21,556 nucleotides of DNA from Dokdonella_A sp040005635 (lineage in GTDB: Bacteria > Pseudomonadota > Gammaproteobacteria > Xanthomonadales > Rhodanobacteraceae), in NCBI GenBank assembly GCA_040005635.1, contig JBDTYM010000066.1:1-21556 (forward strand), given 5' to 3'. Made by a program: the position numbers and the translations under genes. The notes beneath the pieces are model-generated. The model was not told the DNA's origin, searched no databases, and worked only from the letters and a program-made list of their open reading frames with translations. Each line of letters begins with the position of its first letter. The stretch's first letter is position 1. Below, piece by piece: positions 8,683 through 16,374 of the stretch.

Positions 8683-8832
8683 CGGCGTTTGCAATGCAGC
8701 CGGCAACTCGAACGCGAGCTCACGCAGCGAGCCAGCGCGGCGCGGGCCGATGCGCGTGAGCATAGCCAACTGCGCCTTGTGCCATGCCGGCAGTGCCTGC
8801 GCAATCACGTGCCGGCCACGCGCACGCCGGGG
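8683..8832 (-). pseudogene. Remnant resembling the C-terminal helices of a MarR-family regulator
   Basis: One minus-strand frame here reads ARGRHVIAQALPAWHKAQLA, then MLTRIGPRRAGSLRELAFEL. This is the pattern of the wing end and long dimerisation helices at the C-terminus of MarR regulators (T-x-x-G-R-x-x-x-x-x-A-x-P-x-W-x-x-A-Q). Third codon positions are mostly G or C, as in real genes of this window. The upstream part that should hold the DNA-binding domain is absent: the frame meets a stop at about 8900, and the DNA beyond looks like promoter and then the cysteine-dioxygenase-like gene. MarR regulators often lie beside Old Yellow Enzyme genes, which fits. It could also be a chance open frame; I recognised it by pattern only. 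Confidence 0.4.
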
Positions 8833-9117
8833 CGACGACTGGTTCGCCTGGCTGGGTAGCAGGTCTGGTACTGCGCTCCGGCCTGCTGTTCACCTGCCGC
8901 ACGCGTCAATCCGTTGACCGCGGCATCAGTTCATGGAGAAACATTCTTGGCGGCAATCCTGCGTGCTTAGACAGACTTATCAAACGGTTGATCGGCATTG
9001 CTCAAGCGGTGCGGCAGATCGATGCCCCTCGCGTGTGCAAGCTGCCCGAATTTCTTAGCGCGAGCTTAACGGTGACTATGGTGCAGTCGCGTTCAATGGG
9101 CTGCCGGGGTGCATTGC

Positions 9118-9705
9118 ATGCTGTCGATCGATCTCGATGTGACACGTAGCGTCCGCAGCTTCATGGCAGCACGCCTGGGCGCCGAGGAATTTTCGCTCGA
9201 ACGCGTGCATCGCGGCCTGCGCGAGGCAGCGTGGTATTCGCCGAAAGATCGGCGCACGCTGCGCGCGTTGTGCGATCAGCGCCCGCGCGAATTCACTCGT
9301 TGGCAATACGAAAGCGAACGCGATGGCCGCTACACCGGACTGATGATGGTGTGGCCGGCCGGTTATTCCACGCCGATCCACGATCACGCCGGCCTGTGGG
9401 GCATCGAAATGGTGCTGCAGGGCGCGCTCAGTGTCGAAGACTACGAGCTGGTCAGCGACGAACGTGGCGACGCGCAACCGCGCTTCGTCGGCACCACCTT
9501 GCTGGAAGAAGGCCAATCCTGCGCCTTCCTCGGCACCGCCGGGCATGTGCACCGCTGCGCGAACCTGTCCGCGCGACGGCCTGCGGTGACTTTGCATGTC
9601 TATGGCGGCATGCTCGACGCGTATCGAAACTTCGATGCCACACGCGGCGGTCGCTACGTCGCGCAGGAAACGACGGCGCGCATCGACGGTCGCATCGGCG
9701 CCTGA
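9118..9705 (+). CDS. Cysteine dioxygenase-like cupin (thiol dioxygenase)
   Basis: The 195-residue protein belongs to the cysteine dioxygenase type I cupins, non-haem Fe(II) enzymes that oxidise the thiol of cysteine or a related thiol to a sulfinate. Cupin motif 1 is STPIHDHAGLWGIEMVLQG with iron ligands His88 and His90 and Glu97. Motif 2 is GHVHRCAN with His145 as third ligand. The downstream segment VTLHVYGG holds His160 and Tyr162 of the Ser-His-Tyr triad; the Ser position is Thr158. ATG 9118 is preferred over GTG 9109 because GGGGTG lies at a suitable distance. It is the first gene of the plus-strand group, with a 581-base upstream region. 3-Mercaptopropionate or another thiol could be the real substrate, as sequence alone does not separate the bacterial subclasses. 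Confidence 0.85.
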   Translation: MLSIDLDVTRSVRSFMAARLGAEEFSLERVHRGLREAAWYSPKDRRTLRALCDQRPREFTRWQYESERDGRYTGLMMVWPAGYSTPIHDHAGLWGIEMVLQGALSVEDYELVSDERGDAQPRFVGTTLLEEGQSCAFLGTAGHVHRCANLSARRPAVTLHVYGGMLDAYRNFDATRGGRYVAQETTARIDGRIGA

Positions 9706-9828
9706 CGCGCGCCTCGACACCGCGTGACCGACGCGGTCGGTTGCAACACGACGTGAAACCTTGCGCCTGCGGGTAGGAACTGTCATCGCTTTCGGCGACG
9801 ATTGGCGTTTGCCTTCGCGGAGTCGGCG

Positions 9829-11073
9829 ATGCGTCTGCGCATCCTATTGGTGGCATCGGCACTGGTGCTTGCGGCGTGCTCGCCGGCACCGCCGCGCCAC
9901 ACTGCGGCGAAGTCCGCTGCGGTCGATCCCGTCATCCTGATTTCGATCGACGGGTTTCGTGCGAACTATCTCGAGCGCCATCTGACGCCTGCGCTGCAGG
10001 CACTGGCCGCCGATGGCGTGCGCGCGGTCGCGATGAAGCCGGCGTTCCCGACGCTGACCTTCCCGAATCACTACACCCTGGTGACCGGGCTGTATCCAGA
10101 CCATCACGGCATCGTCAACAACCGCATGACGGAATCGGCGAGCGGCGCGCGCTTCGTCTACAACGATCCGAAGACGACGGCGGATCCGGCCTGGTGGAAC
10201 GGCGAACCGCTATGGGTCAGCGTCGAAAAGCAGGGCCGGCATGCGGCGACGATGTTCTGGCCAGGTTCGGATGTCGCCATCGGCGGTGTGCGCCCATTCG
10301 AGTGGCTGCCGTTCAACGGCAAGATGACGCCGGACCAGCGCGTCGATCAGCTGCTGCAATGGATCGACTTGCCGCCCGCGCAGCGTGCGATCTTCTACAC
10401 GCTGTACTTCGAGCAGGTCGATCATGCCGGCCACGAGCAGGGGCCGGATTCGGCCGCGGTCGACGCCGCATTGCGCGAAGTCGATGCCGCCCTCGCGCGC
10501 CTCGTCGACGGCTTGAAGCAACGCAAGCTGTTCGGGCGGACGAACATCGTCATCGTTGCCGATCACGGCATGACCGCGACGTCACGCGACCAGGTCATCT
10601 ATATCGACGATCTGATCCCTCTCGACGATGTGGACGTCGTCAACTACGGCATCCTTGCCGGCATCAACCCGGACCGCGGCAAGACCGCAGCGATCGAGGC
10701 ATCGCTGCTGAGCACGCACGCGCCGATGCACTGCTGGCGCAAATCCGAGATACCGGCGCGCCTGCACTACGGCACGCATGCGCGTGTGCCTGCCCTGCTC
10801 TGCCTCGCCGACGACGGCTGGATCATCACCTCGCACGCGCAGGAAGCCATGCGCAAACACTTTTCGCTGGGCGAACACGGCTACGACAATGACGATCCGA
10901 ACATGCGCGCGTTGTTCGTCGCGCATGGCCCGGCCTTCCGGCGCGGCCTCGTCGTGCCGGAATTCGACAATGTCGACGTCTACCCGCTGCTGACCCATCT
11001 GCTGGATATCCGGCCACAGCCGAACGACGGCGACTTCGCCGTGGTCGCGCCGATGCTGCGTCCGACGCACTGA
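9829..11073 (+). CDS. Lipoprotein nucleotide pyrophosphatase/phosphodiesterase (NPP, alkaline phosphatase superfamily)
   Basis: The 414-residue product is a lipoprotein: MRLRILLVASALVLAAC gives a lipobox with Cys17. The catalytic domain follows. VILISIDGFRANYL supplies Asp41; PTLTFPNHYTLVTGLYPDHHGIVNN is the NPP nucleophile motif with Thr77. EQVDHAGHEQGP gives Asp198 and His202, and IVIVADHGM gives Asp245 and His246. A late EHGYDNDDPNMRALFVAHGP stretch completes the two-zinc site pattern. Enzymes of this family hydrolyse phosphodiester or pyrophosphate bonds of nucleotides outside the cytoplasm; the exact substrate cannot be told. Length fits the bacterial family. ATG 9829 is chosen since GCGGAG precedes it and the signal peptide starts there; an upstream TTG (9802) only adds a poor N-terminus. 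The GC-rich 130-base gap after it contains a 9-base inverted repeat. Confidence 0.92.
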   Translation: MRLRILLVASALVLAACSPAPPRHTAAKSAAVDPVILISIDGFRANYLERHLTPALQALAADGVRAVAMKPAFPTLTFPNHYTLVTGLYPDHHGIVNNRMTESASGARFVYNDPKTTADPAWWNGEPLWVSVEKQGRHAATMFWPGSDVAIGGVRPFEWLPFNGKMTPDQRVDQLLQWIDLPPAQRAIFYTLYFEQVDHAGHEQGPDSAAVDAALREVDAALARLVDGLKQRKLFGRTNIVIVADHGMTATSRDQVIYIDDLIPLDDVDVVNYGILAGINPDRGKTAAIEASLLSTHAPMHCWRKSEIPARLHYGTHARVPALLCLADDGWIITSHAQEAMRKHFSLGEHGYDNDDPNMRALFVAHGPAFRRGLVVPEFDNVDVYPLLTHLLDIRPQPNDGDFAVVAPMLRPTH

Positions 11074-11133
11074 GCGCGATTCACTCGCGCGCTCGACACG
11101 CTTCGTCGCGGCAGCGGCCCGACTCGGCGCGTC

Positions 11134-11162
11134 GGCGCACGCAAGTGCTTTTCGCGTGCGCC
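11134..11162. promoter_or_regulatory. 9-base inverted repeat between the NPP gene and the RidA pseudogene
   Basis: GGCGCACGC (11134-11142) and GCGTGCGCC (11154-11162) are perfect inverted repeats around an 11-base loop that contains TTTT. The hairpin lies about 60 bases after the NPP stop codon and 41 bases before the RidA-like ATG. It may be a weak terminator for the NPP gene or an operator; no T-run follows the stem on the plus strand. Confidence 0.35.
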
Positions 11163-11203
11163 CGATGTCGCGATCATCGCGGATTTGGCGAGAGCACGTC
11201 CCG

Positions 11204-11759
11204 ATGAAGACCCTGCTATTCCAGCTCGCAGCCGCCTGCTTCGCGACCGCCGCCTGCGCGGCCGAGAGCGCGCCCAGCCGCGAGCATTTCGCACCGCCCG
11301 GCTACGAAGCGGCCTATCACGACTGGCACTACACGCCGGTTCTGCGCGTCGGCGAAACCGTCATCGTGTCCGGCATTCCGGCCGCCGGGCCCGGCAGCTA
11401 CGAGGACAAGGTGCGGCGCATGTTCGGCGAGCTGCGCTAGCAACTGGAACTGGCCGGCGCCAGCCTCGACGACGTCGTCGAGCTGACCAGCTTTCACGTG
11501 CAGCCGACCGATTCGAAAAGTTTCCAGGAAGAATTCAAGCGCTTCAGCGTGATCCATCACGAATTCTTTCCATCGCACTATCCGGCCTGGAGTGCGGTCG
11601 GCACGACGGCATTGCTGTCGCCGGGTGCCGTCGTTGAGATGCGCGCACTCGCGGTGATCGGTTCGGGGCGTGCGCCGAAAGCGGATATTCCGCAACCCAA
11701 AGCAGTGCACGCGCCGGCAGCCCAGTCCTCGTCGAATCAGGCGCCGGCGCAACAAACGA

Positions 11760-11770
<11 letters not shown>
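11204..11770 (+). pseudogene. Exported RidA (YjgF/YER057c) family protein, interrupted by in-frame TAG
   Basis: From ATG 11204 the frame encodes a signal peptide (MKTLLFQLAAACFATAACAA) and a RidA-type domain: TPVLRVGETVIVSGIPAAG, EDKVRRMFGELR, then a TAG at 11438-11440. The same frame continues QLELAGASLDDVVELTSFHV, EEFKRFSVIHHEFF, PAWSAVGTTALLSPGAVVEM and RALAVIGSG, to TGA at 11770. Both halves are needed for one RidA fold and there is no frameshift, so a single nonsense codon (probably CAG or CGG to TAG) splits it at codon 79 of 189. The arginine of classical RidA deaminases (PAR motif) is Trp here (PAWSAV), so even an intact protein would belong to a Rid subgroup without that activity. A Pro/Ala/Gln-rich tail overlaps the convergent aldo/keto reductase by 11 bases. 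A sequencing error or stop readthrough is possible. Confidence 0.85.
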
Positions 11771-12752
<982 letters not shown>

Positions 12753-12754
12753 TC

Positions 12755-13504
12755 TCAGCGCTCCTGATCAGTCGGCCGCATCAGCACTTCGTTGATGCTG
12801 ACGTGCGGCGGCCGTGTCACGCAGAACAGGATCACCTCGGCGACGTCGTCGGGTTGCAGTTGGCGCATGCCGTCGGCCCAGGCATTGATGGCGTCCTTCA
12901 CGGCAGCGTGACCGATATGGTCACGCAGCTCGGTCGCGACCAGCCCCGGCTCGATCACGCTGACGCGTATCTGATCCTGGTAGACCTCGCGCCGCAGCGC
13001 CTCGGAAAAGGCGACGACGCCGAACTTGGTCGCCGAATAGGCGGCGCCATTCGGATTGGCGAAGCGGCCGGCGGTCGAGGAGATGTTGACGATGTGACCA
13101 TCGCGGCGCGCGCGCATGCCGCGCAGTGCCGCCTGCGTCGAGGCGATCAGGCTGAGCACGTTGAGTTCGAGCATCTGCCGCCAGCGGCCCAGATCAGCTT
13201 CGATCACGGGTTCGAGGTACATCACGCCGGCGTTGTTGACGAGGATGTCGAGGCGGCCGAAGTGCGCCTCGGTGTCGGCAACGATGCGTTGCGCGACGTG
13301 CTCGTTGAGCAGGTCGGCTTCGAGCACCAGTGGCTCCGCGCCGAGGCCCCGCAGACGCGTGGCGAGTTCATCGAGGCGGTCGCGGCGGCGCGCTGCGATG
13401 GCGACTTTCGCGCCGGCTTCGGCGAGTGCGAGCGCGGTCGCCTCGCCGATGCCGGACGAAGCGCCGGTGACGAGCGCGACGCGATGATCGAGACGTTTGG
13501 CCAT
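12755..13504 (-). CDS. Short-chain dehydrogenase/reductase (classical SDR)
   Basis: The 249-residue Rossmann-fold oxidoreductase has the cofactor motif TGASSGIG (13-20), IAARRRDRL, whose basic residues after the second strand favour NADP(H), NNAG (90-93), the catalytic Ser143 (NISSTAG), and Tyr156-x3-Lys160 (YSATK). PGLVATELRDHI closes the active site. It resembles the YdfG/clavaldehyde-dehydrogenase-like branch in length and motifs, but the substrate cannot be named. ATG 13504 has AGGAAA about 10 bases upstream. It is the first gene of the two-gene operon with the aldo/keto reductase. A LysR gene is divergent across a 96-base gap that holds a 5-3-5 inverted repeat. Confidence 0.93.
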   Translation of the reverse strand: MAKRLDHRVALVTGASSGIGEATALALAEAGAKVAIAARRRDRLDELATRLRGLGAEPLVLEADLLNEHVAQRIVADTEAHFGRLDILVNNAGVMYLEPVIEADLGRWRQMLELNVLSLIASTQAALRGMRARRDGHIVNISSTAGRFANPNGAAYSATKFGVVAFSEALRREVYQDQIRVSVIEPGLVATELRDHIGHAAVKDAINAWADGMRQLQPDDVAEVILFCVTRPPHVSINEVLMRPTDQER

Positions 13505-13528
13505 CGTCGGGTTTTCCTGGTTTGGAGA

Positions 13529-13541
13529 CTTCGGTTCGAAG
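13529..13541. promoter_or_regulatory. Candidate operator in the SDR/LysR divergent region
   Basis: CTTCG-GTT-CGAAG is a perfect inverted repeat 24 bases upstream of the SDR ATG and 59 bases upstream of the LysR ATG, inside the 96-base divergent gap. LysR regulators usually bind such a shared gap and control both the neighbouring operon and themselves. The repeat does not fit a strict T-N11-A box, so the assignment is tentative. Confidence 0.35.
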
Positions 13542-13600
13542 CGAAAGGCGATCCTGCGCCTTGCGGCCGCGCCGAAAAACCCAGAAGATCCACAAGCACC

Positions 13601-14521
13601 ATGAAGGCCACCTTCACAATCGCACCCGGCCAGCTGCCGGCCTTGCTCGCGTTCGCGCGCATCGCCGCACACGGCAACTTCACGCGCGCAGCGGTCGAGC
13701 TCGAAGTCTCGCCGTCGGCGCTGTCGCAGACCGTGCGCGGACTCGAGGCCGGCCTCGGTGTGCGCCTGCTCAATCGCACCACGCGCAAGGTCGGCCTGAC
13801 CGAGGCCGGCGCGGCCCTGCTCGCGCGCGTCGAACCGGCTCTGGTCGATATCGGCGGCGCGATCGACGACCTGCGCCAGCAGCGTGATCGCCCGGCAGGA
13901 ACCTTGCGCCTCACCGTTCCTCAGGTCATCGTGCCCGCCCTGCTCGAACCGCATCTGGCGGATTTTCTCGCCGCCTACCCGGACGTGCGGCTCGACATCC
14001 GCGTCGACAGCGCTTTGAACGATCTGGTCAGCGAGGGACTCGACGCCGGCATCCGTCTCGGCGAAAAAGTGCAGCGCGACATGATTGCGCTGCAGCTCGG
14101 CGGCGCGCAGCGCTCGGTCGTGGTCGGCTCACCCGACTACTTCGCGCGTCACGGCATGCCGCAGCACCCGCGCGACCTGCCGGCGCACAACTGCGTGCGC
14201 TTCCGCTTCTCCAACACGAGTGCGATCTACCGCTGGGAATTTTGCGAGCACGGCCGCTGGTTCGAGATCGACGCGCAAGGCAACCTCGTCAGCAACGACA
14301 GCGCGCTGCTGCTGCGCGCAGCACTGGCCGGCATCGGCCTGGTGCATACGATGGAGCCGATCATGCGAGCAGCGCTCGCGTCCGGCACGGTGGTCAGCGT
14401 GCTCGACGACTTCCTGCCGCCGTACGACGGCTTCTATCTGTACTACCCGAGCCGCGCGCAACTGGCGCCCAAGCTGCGCGTTTTCGCCGATTTCATGCGC
14501 GAGCGGTTGAACGCGCGCTAG
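13601..14521 (+). CDS. LysR-family transcriptional regulator
   Basis: The 306-residue regulator has an N-terminal winged helix (about residues 10-68: LLAFARIAAHGNFTRAAVEL, SPSALSQTVRGLE, VRLLNRTTRKVGLTEAG). A long linker helix follows, then a periplasmic-binding-protein-like effector domain (about 95-306; GTLRLTVPQVIVPALLEPHL, VSEGLDAGIRLGEKVQRDMI). It looks like the large AaeR/DmlR-like branch; the effector is unknown. ATG 13601 lies only about 10 codons before the helix-turn-helix region, as is usual. The Shine-Dalgarno is weak (AGAAG, about 14 bases upstream). By position it most likely regulates the divergent SDR and aldo/keto reductase pair. It converges on hutF across the REPIN-like element. 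Confidence 0.95.
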   Translation: MKATFTIAPGQLPALLAFARIAAHGNFTRAAVELEVSPSALSQTVRGLEAGLGVRLLNRTTRKVGLTEAGAALLARVEPALVDIGGAIDDLRQQRDRPAGTLRLTVPQVIVPALLEPHLADFLAAYPDVRLDIRVDSALNDLVSEGLDAGIRLGEKVQRDMIALQLGGAQRSVVVGSPDYFARHGMPQHPRDLPAHNCVRFRFSNTSAIYRWEFCEHGRWFEIDAQGNLVSNDSALLLRAALAGIGLVHTMEPIMRAALASGTVVSVLDDFLPPYDGFYLYYPSRAQLAPKLRVFADFMRERLNAR

Positions 14522-14593
14522 CCGATTCGGTCAGCGTTGATGGCAAGTCGGGTCGCGTTCTCCCTGCTGACTACGGCGCTGCACTCTGCAAAG

Positions 14594-14802
14594 CCCTCTC
14601 TCCCAACGGCCCCTTCGTTGGGGGAGAGGGTTGGGTGAGGGGGCGAGGATTCGGAGAATCGCGAGCATTGCACGACGATGCACTGCGACGTCGAGATGGC
14701 GACTTCGTTGCAGATTTCTCTGCGCCCACCCTTTGCACACCCTACGACCGCGCCCCCTCACCCCAGTCCTCTCCCCCAATGGTGAAACCATTGGGGGAGA
14801 GG
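14594..14802. repeat. REPIN-like element: two inverted REP-type hairpins with spacer
   Basis: Stem 1 has arms 14594-14608 and 14616-14630 (15 bases, one mismatch, 7-base loop). Stem 2 has arms 14768-14783 and 14787-14802 (16 bases, perfect, GAA loop). Each is flanked on its inner side by the same 13-base conserved block in opposite orientation: GGGTGAGGGGGCG at 14633-14645 and its complement at 14751-14763. The unit CCCTCACCC plus CTCTCCC hairpin is thus present twice head-to-head around a 105-base spacer, as in REPINs mobilised by RAYT transposases. No RAYT gene is in the window. The element fills the 314-base gap between the convergent LysR and hutF genes and its stems may also act as a bidirectional terminator, although they lack T-runs. 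Confidence 0.8.
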
Positions 14803-14835
14803 GGGAGTGGAGCAATCTTGCGCAATGCAGGACGA

Positions 14836-16221
14836 TCAGGTCGCGCGGCGGCCGGCAATGCGCTCGACCACTTCGCGATAGCGTGCAGCGATACGCTCTT
14901 CGTCGCGATGGCAGAACCCGCGCACGACCCATTCGCCGGCGACCATCACATCGCGCACCAGCGTGCTATTGCCGGCGAAGATCCAGCTGTCGATCACATG
15001 CGCTGCATCGCGTCCAGCGAGCAGTGCCGAGGATTCGTCAAGTACGAGCAGATCGGCGCGTGCCGGCGCGCTGGCCACGTCAAGCGATCCACTCGCGACA
15101 CCGGCCGCGCGCGCACTGCCTTCGAGGGCCTTGGCGAACAGCAACTCGCCCGTACTCGGTGTGCGCGCCGTCGCGGCGACATTGCGATGACGCGTCAGCA
15201 GGCGCTGGCCGTATTCGAGCCAGCGCAACTCCTCGACCGGCGATACCGAGATATGGCTGTCCGAGCCGATGCCAATCACGCCGCCGGCCTCCAGGTACGT
15301 CTTCAACGGGAACAAGCCATCGCCGAGATTCGCCTCGGTGGTCGGACAAAGTCCCGCCACAGCGCCCGTCGTCGCCAGACGCATCGTCTCGCTTTCATCC
15401 ATGTGCGTTGCATGCACGAGGCACCAGCGCGCATCGACCGCGGCGTGATCGAGCAACCATTCGACCGGTCGCGCCTTGCGCAGGGAGAGACAATCCTGCA
15501 CTTCGCCAATCTGCTCGGCGATATGGATGTGGATTGGACACGCGCGCGCAATCTCAGCCGCCAGCACCGTACGCATCGCCTCTTCGGGCACCGCGCGCAG
15601 CGAATGCAGCGCTATGCCGACGCGCAGCGTATTGGATTCCAGTGCCCGCAGACGCTCCACGAGACGCACATACGCATCGACGTCGTGACCGAATCGGCGC
15701 TGACGTTCGGACAAGGCGCGACCGTCGAAACCGCCCGTCATGTAGAGCGTCGGCAGCAAGGTCAGTCCGATGCCGGTTTCCTGTGCGGCTTCGATCAGCG
15801 CGAGCGACATCGCGGCCGGATCGGCATACGGTTTGCCGCCGGGCTGGTGGTGCAGGTAATGAAACTCGCACACCTGCGTATAGCCGGCCTTGAGCATTTC
15901 GACATACAGCTGCGCCGCGATCGCCCGCAGCTCATCTGGACCGATGCAACCGGCGAACGCATACATGACTTCGCGCCAGGTCCAGAAGCTGTCCTCGGAG
16001 TTGCCGCGCCGCTCGGCAAGGCCAGCCATCGCGCGCTGGAACGCATGCGAATGCAGGTTCGGCATGCCGGGCACGACCCATCCGCGCAGTGCTTCGCCCG
16101 CCGCGGCACCCATGGCACCTGTTGTGGCCAGCCGGCCATCGTCGATCGTCAGCGCGACGTCGTCCTTCCAGCCCGACTTCAACCACGCGTGTTCCGCTTG
16201 CACGACTCGGGGACTCATCAT
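14836..16221 (-). CDS. hutF: N-formimino-L-glutamate deiminase
   Basis: Hydrolyses formiminoglutamate to N-formylglutamate and ammonia, the fourth step of the five-step histidine pathway, using one metal ion. The 461-residue protein is an amidohydrolase: PNLHSHAFQRAMAGL carries the HxH ligands His57 and His59, PIHIHIAEQIGEVQD supplies His231, His233 and Glu236, LVHATHMDESE follows (His270, His273), and GIGSDSHISVSPVEELRWLEYGQRL holds Asp321. The segments ERRGNSEDSFWTWRE and CEFHYLHHQPGGKPY are characteristic of HutF rather than of guanine or cytosine deaminases. Two adjacent ATGs (16221, 16218) are possible; CGGAG is spaced better for 16218, which would remove one Met. The gene is divergent from the ClC-hutI pair across 153 bases, so HutF and HutI may share a control region. 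HutG would complete the route and is not seen here. Confidence 0.96.
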   Translation of the reverse strand: MMSPRVVQAEHAWLKSGWKDDVALTIDDGRLATTGAMGAAAGEALRGWVVPGMPNLHSHAFQRAMAGLAERRGNSEDSFWTWREVMYAFAGCIGPDELRAIAAQLYVEMLKAGYTQVCEFHYLHHQPGGKPYADPAAMSLALIEAAQETGIGLTLLPTLYMTGGFDGRALSERQRRFGHDVDAYVRLVERLRALESNTLRVGIALHSLRAVPEEAMRTVLAAEIARACPIHIHIAEQIGEVQDCLSLRKARPVEWLLDHAAVDARWCLVHATHMDESETMRLATTGAVAGLCPTTEANLGDGLFPLKTYLEAGGVIGIGSDSHISVSPVEELRWLEYGQRLLTRHRNVAATARTPSTGELLFAKALEGSARAAGVASGSLDVASAPARADLLVLDESSALLAGRDAAHVIDSWIFAGNSTLVRDVMVAGEWVVRGFCHRDEERIAARYREVVERIAGRRAT

Positions 16222-16362
16222 CAGCTCCGTTAGGCCGCGCGAAGGCTAGCGTCGCGCAAGCCGCATTGCCACTGCTGGCCGCCGCGTGGTCATCTCGCGT
16301 GCAGCTTGGCGACCCTGCGCCGCGCCCGATGCACGAATACCGGCGCGCGACGCGGTCGATGC

Positions 16363-16368
16363 GATAAT
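16363..16368 (+). promoter_or_regulatory. -10-like box directly before the ClC start (possible leaderless mRNA)
   Basis: GATAAT, one base off the sigma70 -10 consensus, ends 6 bases before the ATG at 16375. There is no Shine-Dalgarno between them. Transcription from this box would begin at or within a base or two of the ATG, giving a leaderless message for ClC and hutI. The -35 region is poor. Confidence 0.4.
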
Positions 16369-16374
16369 CATCCG

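Larger units (their letters stand above)
8537..9117. other. 581-base intergenic region between namA-like and the cysteine-dioxygenase-like gene
   Basis: No intact gene is supported. The part at 8683-8832 resembles a MarR C-terminus on the minus strand (separate entry). An 11-base palindrome ACGTTGAACGT sits at 8559-8569, close to the Old Yellow Enzyme start. Between 8940 and 9117 the DNA is less GC-rich and looks like promoter rather than coding sequence, with ATCAA-ACGG-TTGAT at 8979-8992. Several open frames cross the region on both strands, but none has a start with a Shine-Dalgarno or recognisable domains. Confidence 0.6.

Noticed and set aside
8561..8917. 118-codon plus-strand open frame in the intergenic region
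   Set aside because: No domain, no Shine-Dalgarno and poor composition; the minus strand in the same place carries the MarR-like pattern.
14594..14802. CRISPR-like or insertion-sequence structure
   Set aside because: Only two inverted units with one spacer and no transposase; the symmetry fits a REPIN, not direct repeats or an insertion sequence.
14242..16233. 663-codon plus-strand open frame across the REPIN and hutF
   Set aside because: It runs through the end of LysR in another frame, through repeat hairpins, and antisense to hutF; no domain is visible.
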